A stretch of 64,000 bases of DNA from Capitulum mitella (taxonomy: Eukaryota > Arthropoda > Thecostraca > Pollicipedomorpha > Pollicipedidae). Location: the NCBI GenBank assembly GCA_030062745.1, contig CP099841.1, positions 22,757,398-22,821,397 on the forward strand, read 5' to 3'. Position 1 is the stretch's first letter. Each line of letters begins with the position of its first letter. Below, piece by piece: positions 35,194 to 52,116 of the stretch. The position numbers and the translations under genes are program-made. The notes under the pieces are model-generated. The model searched no databases. It was not told the DNA's origin and worked only from the letters and a program-made list of their open reading frames with translations.

Positions 35194-35970
35194 GTCGGAA
35201 TGTCCACGGCGGCCCGTGGCGGCCGTAAACCCGGGCCGGTCTAGCGGCGAATCCGAATAAGGGATCGCGTTATTTCCTGCGACCCGCCCGGCCGAGATAA
35301 TCGGCCGGCACCATCGTCAGATCGGCCGACCACGCCGGCAGGCGGCCGGTCGTAAAGCCAACCGACTCCGGACCATAATCGGTCCTGTCGTCCGGCCAGT
35401 GAAGGCCGCTCGCGACTGGAACCAACTAATGGACCGGCTTCAAATATCGCAGGCCGGAAACGACGAGAGCCGTGGAATCGGAGCGCTGGACAGTTTGATT
35501 TTGCTGGTAACGTGGACTTGGGAACTCCGCACCGCACGTGAACGGTCGTCGAGGAGTCTGCGAAAGACATGTGGAAAATACGTGGTTTTCGAGGGCGTTC
35601 GGACGCCAGACAATCCCTTCATTAGCATTGTTCGGACACATGCCTCCTGTTCAGCTAAATCTGACACGAGAAATTCGCCCGAAATCCTCGGGAGGCACGC
35701 ATACTTTCTTTTGTCGTCTTCCGGTTATTTCACGTAAATCGTCTTCCTGCATGCGTGGCTCTCCCTGTCACGTTCATCCGCCCGGTTGCTACCTCGCCAC
35801 GAAACGCGAGAGCACCTGGACGCTCCAGATTCGGCCGATAGGGCAGGGTCGCAGCCGTGACGTCCGACCGGAGGCACGTGAACAGCTGCGCCCGGCCCGG
35901 CCTGGTCCGGCCGGCCTGTGCCGATACGATCGTCCGGGCCTGGCCCTCTGTCCCTTTGTCTGACGCGTGT

Positions 35971-35991
35971 CCCTGTCTGTTTCAGGTAAGT
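35971..35991 (+). promoter_or_regulatory. Candidate recursive splice site (ratchet point) 1
   Basis: A pyrimidine-rich acceptor CCCTGTCTGTTTCAG ending at 35985 is followed immediately by a consensus donor GTAAGT at 35986. A fused acceptor-donor with no exon between is the signature of recursive splicing in long introns, known from Drosophila and vertebrates. It lies about 6.4 kb into the presumed first intron of the gene starting at 29199. It could also be a chance match or a border of an unrecognised exon. Confidence 0.45.
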
Positions 35992-36246
35992 CCTCACGGA
36001 CGATGGCTCTGTTGTCGGCCGCTGTCGTCTGACATCGGCGTTGGTATCTGGTAAGTGTGACGCCAGGTGCACGTGCTCTAGCCACGATCCGCGCCGCGAT
36101 CCATTGGTATGGAGAATGGCTTTTAAGAAAAAAAAAACTCTTGAAGGATACTCACGTTTGAGGCTGCTGCGATCCCGACGCTGGGCGTTTGAAACCTGAC
36201 TAGAAGTTTTTTGAATGATATAATCGAAATGTTGCGTTAATGGAAA

Positions 36247-36248
<2 letters not shown>

Positions 36249-36292
<44 letters not shown>

Positions 36293-36411
36293 TGGCACAG
36301 CAATTCGCTTCAGCTCATTGGTGAAGTGATCGATTCTTTCAGTCTTTTTATTTCCCAAATGTTTCATTTTTGTCCAGATCTCAGTATCTGGAGATCTGGA
36401 CAACGGGACAG

Positions 36412-36459
<48 letters not shown>

Positions 36460-36567
36460 TGGCACAGCAATTCGCTTCAGCTCATTGGTGAAGCGATGAT
36501 CGATTCTTTCAGTCTTTCTGTTTCCCAAATGCTTCATTTTTGTCCAGATCTCAGTATCTGGAGATCT
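36249..36567. repeat. Tandem duplication of (AT)n plus 110-bp unit
   Basis: Two (AT)n tracts of about 42-44 bp (36249-36290 and 36414-36457) are each followed by a near-identical unit beginning CTTGGCACAGCAATTCGCTT (36291-36401 and 36458-36567), a period of 167 bp. The copies differ by a few substitutions and a 3-bp insertion in the second. Copy 1 ends in a hairpin at 36372-36401 with arms GTCCAGATCTC and its reverse complement around an 8-nt loop; copy 2 has only the inner part of the stem. On the minus strand both units keep one open frame (TERIDH..FTNELKRIAVP). It may be part of a mobile element end, but I cannot place it in a family. Confidence 0.85.
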
Positions 36568-36762
36568 TGTATGGAGCTGGCCGCTGGCGTGGGCGGCCTC
36601 TTAAGGCCCAACACGCGGCCTCTCCGCGGCCAGCCCAGTCGGCCGTGTGCTGACCTTAGCGTGCGTCACGCACCGTCCCAGACACTCTTCAATCAGTCGG
36701 CGACATTTGGCCCGACCAAGCGACCGGCGGCCGCTCCGCCCGGTCGACACAGCGGCGGCAGG

Positions 36763-36921
36763 CCGACTCCCCGCCTCTCCCGCCTCTGAACGACTCCCCG
36801 CCTCTGGCCGACTTCCCGCCTCGGACGTCTCCTGCCTCTGGCTGATTCCCCGCCTCCAGCCGACCCCCTGTCTCTGGCCGACTCCCCGCCTCTTGCCGAC
36901 TCCCGCCTCTGACCTGTTCCG
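36763..36921. repeat. Degenerate ~18-bp tandem repeat
   Basis: About nine diverged units follow CCGACTCCCCGCCTCTGG. Unit length varies slightly. The array is pyrimidine-rich on the plus strand and directly follows the (AT)n duplication by about 200 bp. Confidence 0.7.
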
Positions 36922-37639
36922 CGTCTCTGACCGACTCATATCCGGAGCTGCCACCGCCCTTCCGTCCGTCAGCGGTGACCCCTGACCGCGTCACGTGCGG
37001 CGGTGACCGGGTCACGGCGCCGCGGCGCGCCGCCAGCGGTCCGGCCGGCCGGCGGAGTGCGGTGGCCGCGGTCGGCGCCGCTGGCGGGAGAGCGCGGCGC
37101 GCGCTGACCCGGCGGCGGCCGCCGGCGCGCCGCGCCGGGCCCATAACTCCGCCATCTGTTCGCCGGCCCGGATGTAATTGACAGCGGCGTGTTTTTGCCG
37201 GGCCGGGCGCCCATGTGACGCCCGGCGGACGCCGGCTGCGCCGCGACCGGTGCCCGCGTGCGGTACTGTCGCCGGGAAGACTGCGGCGCAGCCTCCGCCG
37301 CGCCCGGCCAGACCTGTCCGCCGTCGGCCGGGGATCAGCCGCCTGCGCTGTCTGGTGAGGACGGTCTGGGCTCCGCACGGCGTGCGTGACGCGTTTTGCG
37401 GCGCAGGCCGGTTCGAGTCTCCGCGTCCGTCTGGCCGCGCGGCTTGCTTTCCCCTCTGTTGTGCGGCTGTTCGGAGTGTACCATTGTCCCCTGCGTCTGC
37501 TGCCGGCGGCCCGGCTCTCCCCATTCGTCCTGAGGTGGCGTTGGCCGGGCGGGGCAGGCGGCGGCGGACGGCGGAAAACCGGCGGCAAGAGGCGGGCCGC
37601 CCGGCGCGGCGGCGCGGCCCGGGGAGAGGCGCTGCTCCG

Positions 37640-37845
37640 GCTGCCTCCAGCGCGGCCACGGCTGCCTCCAGCGCGGCTACGGCTGCCTCCAGCGCGGCCT
37701 CGGCTGCCTCCGCCGCGGCCACGGCTGCCTCCAGCGCGGCCACGGCTGCCTCCAGCGCGGCCACGGCTGCCTCCAGCGCGGTCACGGCTTCCTCCGCCGC
37801 GGCCTCGGCTGCCTCCAGCGCGGCCACGGCTGCCTCCGGCGCCGG
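37640..37845. repeat. 21-bp tandem repeat, about 10 units
   Basis: The consensus is GCTGCCTCCAGCGCGGCCAC plus G, about ten units with substitutions. The period is a multiple of three, so long frames pass through on both strands: an Ala/Ser/Thr repeat on plus and an Ala/Leu/Glu repeat (AALEAAV) on minus. Because both strands stay open and nothing recognisable flanks it, I do not call a gene here. The minus-strand peptide would be helical if it were made. Confidence 0.8.
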
Positions 37846-45136
<7,291 letters not shown>

Positions 45137-45394
45137 TCCTGCCCAAATCATTCCAACTCTCTCTCTTTCCCCGTTCTTCTCCATCTTAACGTTTCCCTCG
45201 AAGAAAAATCAGCATTGTGGCAGCAAGGCAGGCCTGTGAAAGGGCGGAGGGCGAGGCAGCACACCAACGACGGCAGGAAATTACAGATATGGTCAGAGCA
45301 GTCGGCGCCGTGCAGTGGCGGTTCCCGCCGGCTTCATGAGCGTCGTGACTGGCCTGACCAGCCCCACCTGTGGCCGTCTGACGCCACCAGGTGG

Positions 45395-45625
45395 GACTGG
45401 CGGGACCCGCCCTCTGACGCCGTGAGACCAGAGGGTCGGACTAAGAGGACCTCGCTCTTTGACGCCCTGAGACCTGGGGCTCGCACAGACAGTACCTCGT
45501 CCTTTCATGCCCTGAGACCAGGAGGTCGGACTAACAAGACTGCACCATCTGGCGCCTTGAGACCAGGGGTCGGACTGACAGGACCGCGCCCTCCGACGCC
45601 CTGAGACCTGTGGCTCGGACGGGCC
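45395..45625. repeat. 45-bp tandem repeat, about 5 units
   Basis: The word TGAGACC recurs at 45423, 45468, 45513, 45558 and 45602. Three spacings are exactly 45 bp and the last is 44. The consensus contains GACGCCCTGAGACCAGG and GTCGGACTAACA. The plus frame reads a 15-residue repeat (ALRPGGRTxxT). The frame begins by reading through the (CT)n tract, so translation is doubtful. Confidence 0.85.
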
Positions 45626-48600
45626 GACCGTTTCCGCCGCCCCTGCAATGGAGGCAGAAGCCGCCGCGGCGCTGTCGTCAGCTCCTGCCGCTCCCTGATC
45701 CTGCTGTCTGCATGTCCCGAGGTTCCCGCAGACCGCCGCCGCCCGCCGCAACCACTCAGTTATGAAGGATGGGCCCCGCGTGGGCCCCGGGCCGGGCGCC
45801 AGGCACTGGTGCGGTCTGCGGCCGACCGCCGGCTTGCACGGCGTGACGTCACTGCGGTAAAAGCGTCCGGACGGGAAATCAATGGAATGACTACGCCCAA
45901 GCCCAATTTACAGGCAGGTGGGCGGTTCGACCGTGATGTAGAGCTTTTACCTCATGGGAAAACGCGGCGGCGCTGGCGTAAATGATAATTCCGCGGTGAT
46001 GGCGACCACCTGGATATTTGTTGGTGTTTGTAATTGTGCATTAGGCGGGCCCGTCCCAGCGGACCTGGCGGTGATCTGTTCAGGGCTCTCGCCTGGCTGT
46101 AATCGGCGTGGTTTTGTGGGAATCCTCTCACCGCTCGGGCCGTCGTCGCTGGCAGGCGCGGCGCGGCGCGGCGCGGCGCGGCGGCCGATACGTCAGCGCT
46201 GTCGTCAGCGACGGGCCGGCGGGCCGCTCCTCAGCGAGCGGCGACGGCGGCGGAGCGCTCCACCGGGCGCCGCCCGGCCCGGCATTGTAATCCCGTTTGC
46301 GGTGACCGCCGCCTGATGTGCCCCGGTTTTGTCGATACCAGCCGGGCGCCGACATCGATCGGCGCTGACCGTCGTCGGCGACGCGTCGTCGTCGTTGACG
46401 ACGGGCCGCGCGCGGCGCCACCCTGGCTTCGGGCAGTCACGTGTGGCGCGGGTCAGCGCCGCTGCCGGCCGGCTCGCCCGCTGCCCGAGCTCTGGGACGC
46501 GGCGGTGGGTCGTCTGCGGTGCTCGGCCGTCCGGCGTCGGTGGCGAGCGCCCCCCACGCGACTCGTGAGGCGGCCGAAAACCCGCGGCGATCGTTTCGCA
46601 ACTGGCGCTGTGGGAACCGCTGCGCCGACCTGCGCGCCCCCCTGAGAGTTCACCGCTCTCCCAACAAGCCTGCTAACCGGGTCAGGGCCCCGAACGGAGC
46701 CCCGTGGGCGGCCGACTCATAAAGACGATACCATCTGCCCGGCTGACCGGTGAGTTATGCGCATCCCTTGTGCTGCGCGCGTTCGCCGTCGGAGGTCCGA
46801 ACGGCGGAGACCGGCTCACGCGCGGCACGCAACGGGAAACAAAGCGGGCACGCACTGTGTGGCGTGCCTCGGGCGTTCCGGCGGTGCGGCGTCATGTCGA
46901 AACGATAACTCGTGCCGCGCAGTAGGCTGAGCGTAATCGCGTCTGCAGCCGCGCTATCGCAGCGGGACAACTAGACGTGACGTTAATGGATGAGCTATTG
47001 TGGGGCGCTGTTATCTGCAGTTACCTGTGCGAACCTCTCCAATCTGTCCGGATCAATGGCTGTTCAGACGCGTCCCGGTTCGGCCTGTGATGACGGGTGG
47101 AAGTGGTGCTAACTGTGTTACGGTCGTCGAGGCTGCTTTCTGCGAAAGGGTTCATCGATCCGTTGTCGAGCTTAAAGCCATGCCCGGGTGGGCGGCGCTC
47201 GTCATTCCAGCATGCGGAAACCAAATACCCCGTTATGCGCAAAACAAACGGCTGCATTCCGGAGCGGCGCCGCCGCCTCGAGTGTCCATTACTGACCCGG
47301 AATGCGCCCCCTCTGTCTGCCCAGCTGAGCGCTGCCCGGCTGCGCGGGATCCTCCGGTCAGCTCCGGTCCGCCCCGCACCCGGCCGCGTCCTGTCCCGCC
47401 CGGATCCGAGCGTTCCCCGTCACTCGGTCACCTCTGGTGGTCGTGCCGGCGCTTTGGGAGAATGCGCGGTCCGGCGGTTCCAGCGGCCACCGAACGGCAA
47501 ATCGGCGCGGCCGACGACGCGGCGCCGTCTCGGCCAGGTCCAGTTTCCGCGGGTCGCTGGCCACCGCTGCGAAAACCTGGCCGGAAACGGCCGACGTGCC
47601 GCGTTTGCCGGTGAAAACGCTGCACGGAGACGGCGGCCGACCGGTCACGCGGCGCGCTGCGGCGTTGCCCAACAGGTCGAGCGGCCGACCCCGGCGGCGG
47701 CGGCGGCCGGGCGGCCGACCGGCCGGGCAGCGGCCACGGACAGCGCCGGGCGTGGGAGGCTGGCCGTCTCGCCTCGCCGGGCCGTGCTAATTACCCTGCA
47801 GGTAATTGGCGCTCTGGCGGCGACGGGGCGCCCCGGACGGCGGCGGCGGCTCGGCCGGCCCTCGAGCCGGCGTCCGCCGTCCGGCCGGGCCTGCAGCGGC
47901 GGAGCCGGCCGGCAGACGTGGAAAGTGACGCGCCGACGGGTGCGCTGCACCGGTGCACTTTCGATCACTCTCTCCCCGCCGGCGGTGGCCGCGGACGCCG
48001 CCCGTCCGCCGGTCCAGCGCCCGGCCTCGTGCCGCGTGCAGACTGGTCTGAGGTCGCCGGGGCGGCCCGAGGGCCGACTCGGTCGTTTGACCAGCTTCTC
48101 TGAGGACGCTGAGTCGCCGCGGGCCGGGCTGCTGCACTGAGCGGCGCCGCCGCCGCCGCCGCCGCTCCGCCATCTCAGTTGTCACCCGGCTCGGACAGCA
48201 GACAGCTCGTCACCTCCACCGTCCCCGGGCCAGCGCCTCGAGCGGTCGTCGGCTCCGTCCGGGCCACGCATGAGGGCTGTTTGCAGGGAGCGCGTGCAGT
48301 GCGTTGAACCTCTCACCGCCGACCGCTGCAGATAGACCACTATGATAAATCTCCTTTGTCTCGGTGAGCGCGTTCCCCGCCCGCGGCCGCCCTGTTCCGG
48401 TCAGCGTTTAGGGTTCAATAAAGCAAGCGGCGTTCCTGATGCAGCGCGCCGAGGTCCGACCTCGGTCGGAGGAGCGGAGGCGGTGGTTCGGCGGGCGCTC
48501 GGCGGACCGGCCCTGTCTGGAGCCGAGCCGGGCCGCCGCGCCGGCCGTCGTCGGCCCGCCGGACCGCCGCCGCGCGACCGCCGGAGTCCATTAATCGGCC

Positions 48601-48847
48601 TGCGGGGGGCCGCGCCGGGACCGGGCCGGCGACAGCGCCCGTCGCGACGCCGCGGCGAGCTGGGTCCGCGGAGTGGGCTCCGCGCCTCGGGCCTGCCGCT
48701 GAACAAATAAAAAACGCCGGCCGGGCACGGCCAGGCATGCGCCGGCCGGTCGGCCGGAGCGCCAGACCTGTAATTTGGCGTGGCGCCGGACTGCGACGCC
48801 CGGAACGGGCGAGCACGCCCGCCACGTGACCCCACGCCGTGGTGCCG
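45626..48847. other. GC-rich stretch without a recognised gene
   Basis: Nearly all of this is GC/CpG-rich apart from about 46950-47250. Overlapping long frames occur on both strands, the largest at 47097-48140 plus, with Arg/Pro/Gly/Ala-biased products. No splice-bordered exon is supported. Confidence 0.45.
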
Positions 48848-49031
48848 GAACGGTCCGCCTGGCGGAGGCCGAACAGTCCACCGGACGTGGGCCGAACAGT
48901 CCACCGGACGTAGGCTGAACGGTCCGCCTGGCGGAGACCGAACAGTCCACCGGACGTGGTCCGAACAGTCCACCGGACGTGGGCTGAACAGTCCACCGGA
49001 CGTGGGCTGAACAGTCCTCCTGGCGGAGGCC
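48848..49031. repeat. 23-bp minisatellite of two alternating self-complementary unit types
   Basis: Eight units of exactly 23 bp, each beginning GAAC(A/G)GTCC, total 184 bp. Three units carry CCTGGCGGAG-type cores; two of these contain TCCGCC-T-GGCGGA, a perfect 6-bp hairpin. The other five carry CCAC-CGGAC-GTGG, a 4-bp hairpin. The order along the array is hairpin type A, B, B, A, B, B, B, A. Confidence 0.9.
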
Positions 49032-50166
49032 GTAGTCTGGCAGCGGCAGGCCGCGGTGCTCTGGCAGTCCGTCCCGTGAGACGGACTGCCGCCGGTGATG
49101 CCGTGCCGGCGCGGAGAGAACGGTTCACCGGGCGCGGGCCGGCCGTTCTGCGGGCGGAGCCGGTCGTCCGTCAGAGCGGCCGGCGGCGGAGGTGGCGAGT
49201 CGGCCCGGACGAGCAGTCGGCCGCGTGTTTCGCAACAGGCCGTCTGAAACTCGGCATCGAACTTTAAATGGCCGCGGCGAACCGGCCTGATTTATGATCT
49301 GATCACCTTCATGCAAGCCGAAATGCCCACGGGAACGTTTCGCTTGCACGAGAGGGCGCCGTTCTGTGCAGACTCATGTATGCACCATCGTAAGCCTCGA
49401 AAGCACGAGACCAAGGGTCTCGGCACACCTGTAGACTTGGTCTGGGAAAGGCGGCACCGAGCTGATTGTAGGCATCACATGTCTGGAAAGTACCTTTGAC
49501 ACGACAGAAACTAAATGGAAGGATTCCAACTCGTGTGCATGCATTGCCAGTTTTCACTGAACCCACGTCTTAGACCAGGGCTCGTTTTTCCAAGTCGTTA
49601 GTGGTGTTTAGGTTTGCAAACCAAATTTCGTCGACCTTGGAGAGTACGAGTTTAGTAGTTTATTATTCCCGAACCAAACGGCCAAATTTTTTGTGGGCTT
49701 TTCTTGCTGAACGACCTGAAATGCTATTACCCTTTTTGTTTTATGGCTTTGTCACTGTCGTTTTAATTTGCCAGGGTGCTATTAGCCTACTTTTATTGAA
49801 TTAATAATTTACGCGAAGGGACATTTGAACGCAGTGAGGTGCCCTCTATGTCGTTGGCTGTTTTGACATAGATGGTGCTGCCATCTGTTCCGAATGCACT
49901 CTTTACCATTTCATCACTGTGTATATGTGCTGCACAGTGAAGTGCTTCGAAATTTACCACGGTATGGATGGGATTTAGATATAGATTACTGTGAGAAAGG
50001 GTTTTAGGGAAAGGGAAAGGGTTGAGAAAGGGATTACTGTGAGAAAGGCCCATAAGCCGTTTCTTCGTCCTGAGGAAAGCATCCTGTGCATAGCAGTGCT
50101 GTAGATGACAATGGTCTCACAGTCTGTAAAACTGGGAACGCTTATGTTCTAAGGAAAGGCTTGTAG
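49032..50166. other. Non-coding stretch, AT-balanced after 49280
   Basis: Nothing recognisable was seen apart from short direct repeats of TTACTGTGAGAAAG near 49986 and 50034. A minus-strand frame at 49793-50053 has no known domain. Confidence 0.5.
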
Positions 50167-50220
50167 ATGTCTAGGCTGCGCACGCCGCGTCTGCTGGATC
50201 TGCCCCACAGCGATGGCGCG
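50167..50220 (+). CDS. Candidate exon in phase with the 29199 exon (weak)
   Basis: After GGCTTGTAG, which has a poor pyrimidine tract, 54 bases encode MSRLRTPRLLDLPHSDGA and end at GCG|GTGAGT, a strong donor. Both borders are phase 0, compatible with the phase-0 donor at 29549. The basic, proline-containing peptide resembles the composition of the 29199 exon, but there is no family match. The acceptor is weak, so chance is likely. Confidence 0.18.
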
Positions 50221-52068
50221 GTGAGTCCGATGCCAGCGGTCTGGCTCGTGGTCCGACCGGGTCTGGACCGCCCGTCGTCTCTCACGGCGCCGTATCCGAC
50301 CTCCATCGGCGCCGCATTCAGCGAGCCTCGGCGCGGCCACAATGCAGCCGGCCGGGCCGTCTCCGCGGCGGCGGCCGTACGTCATCGGCGATGCGGTCGA
50401 TACTGGGCAGGCCGGCCGGCGCTGCCGCCGCGCCGACCCGCCGCGCCCCGGCCGGCGATCGCCGCCCCGATAGGCCGTGGGAAGTGGCTCGGAGGCGGTG
50501 GCGGCCGCTGCTCGCGTCTTCGTGTCGCCGGCCGGCTCCGGTGGCGTCGTCTCCTCCCTCCAGGCCTGGAAGACGCGTCGTCTTCCGGAGCTGAGCCTTC
50601 TGCTGGGTTTCGGGAACTGTGGCGTCTTCGCACCGCACCGTGGGTTGCTCCTTGTCCGCTCAGCAGCTCGGCTGCTGCTCCACGTGTTGGGGTTGGAACT
50701 CTGCTTGCTGCTCTGGAGTCTGCCATCTGTTCCGGCCTGTCTCAGACGGTCGCAGAATGCTGTGGAGCCAGACAACTGTTTCTGCTTTGGACTCAGATCG
50801 TCGTCGGCTAGTCTTGACGCTGCCAGCCCTGGCTGCACCTGTGGACTGGTAGGGGCTCCGCCGCCTCGCCTGGCAACATTTGATTGATGGACTGATATGG
50901 TTTTTGTATGGACCGGCACGGGCCCTGTGAAGCCGCCTTGACGTCTCGGACGGCCGTCAGTTGTCGGCGCACTCCTCGGTATGCCAGCGATTACGTAAGA
51001 ATCGTTCCGACCCGGTGAAATTCATTAATCGACGTCACACGAACGGGAGCGAGAACGGCGGGTTTTTAATAAGTCGGCGCGGACTTTTGTACATAAATTG
51101 TCGAGTTTCAGCCGGCGTTTCTGCTGGTAAGAGCCATGCGGCGAAGACGGCTGGCTCCTGTTGGACTGGCCCCGCGGGTCAGTTAACCGCATGGCCGCGC
51201 GCGTACAAAATAGGTCAAGTAGGTCACTTAAACCGTGTCGCGTACTGAACTCGAGTCGGGATCGTATAGTAAGGACTGTCATATCGAAAAACATCTCACT
51301 TCGCCGATCGCGATAACATTTCTTGCCCAACAAGAAATGGTCCGCTGTCACGGCTTAATCGTCCTTGGCGTCTTGGCCAACAGAGACACTATCGTGTTTC
51401 AGCAGCTTCCTCGCGCAGAGGCGACAGGTGTCATTTGATCGTTGAAGTCGGCAGCACAATGCATGTACATACCTTCACCGGTCCGGCGACACTCAAGGTA
51501 ACAGACGTGACCCACAAAGGGTTTTTGCCGGCGCCGCGAGGTTTTACAGGGGCGTCCAGCCCGCCTGGATAGTCGCCCAGCGCCGGTAACGCTGATAGCA
51601 GCTCCGGCAGCGTTCCGGCCGGCGACGAGAGTCGTACGCCAAGCCCGCGCTCTTGAGGTGGAAGCGGCGCGTGGCTCGCGCGGTAGCGCGCCAGTCCTCC
51701 CAGTTTTTGTGATCCGGCGAGCTTGGGTGTCGACACTGGTGCCGGCGTGCTCTGAAGACTGGCCGCCGCCGCGGCGCGATCATCTGCCCGTCGCTGGGGA
51801 GCTTGCGTCGGCCTCTGTTCCCTCCCGGAGTGGAGACGGCCAGTCGGCGCCGCTGCGGACCTGTGCCCAGGAGACGCGGGGCTGCCGTGATGAGGCGGCC
51901 TGGCGTGAAGCCAACCTCACGGCCCGCGTCCCGCTGTCCGGAGTAGCCGGACCGGACTGGACCAGACGTATGGCAGCCTCGCCGTCGCCGCCCGCGCTGC
52001 CAGATCTGACCCGGGGAGACGGCGGCCGAATTAGCGTCCAGCCGGCTGCGATCGGACGGGCAGTGCAG
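50221..52068. other. GC-rich stretch, nothing sure
   Basis: The stretch is GC-rich at about 50200-50600 and 51500-52070. At 51108-51136 TTTCAG, fifteen bases and GTAAGA lie together and could mark a micro-exon (CCGGCGTTTCTGCTG), but this is unsupported. Long frames overlap on both strands. Confidence 0.4.
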
Positions 52069-52116
52069 CCCGCCATGGCCAAGCTGAGACGGTTCTCAGA
52101 CACGCTCGTGCTGCAG
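52069..52116 (+). CDS. Candidate exon PAMAKLRRFSDTLVLQ (weak)
   Basis: An ATG at 52075 in the context CCCGCCATGGCC opens MAKLRRFSDTLVLQ and meets the donor CTGCAG|GTCAGT in phase 0 at 52117. It could be a start exon, or an internal exon using the AG at 52067-52068, which would keep phase 0. The peptide is more protein-like than its surroundings (alternating basic and hydrophobic residues) and would be compatible in phase with the exon at 29199. I do not recognise the protein. Confidence 0.22.

Larger units (their letters stand above)
29550..35970 (+). other. Probable first-intron sequence, no sure gene
   Basis: The stretch lies downstream of the donor at 29550. It holds GC-rich blocks (about 30600-31900, 32050-34100 and 35220-35400), a perfect inverted repeat at 30399-30426, a candidate short exon at 32200-32292 and an 18-bp array at 35122-35193. 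The long frames around 31434-33460 overlap on both strands and look composition-driven. Confidence 0.4.

Noticed and set aside
37380-37440. tRNA-like B box (GGTTCGAGTCT)
   Set aside because: No matching A box, acceptor stem or cloverleaf could be folded around it.
47097-48140. 347-codon plus-strand frame
   Set aside because: It lies in GC-saturated sequence with overlapping frames on both strands and has no domain or splice support.
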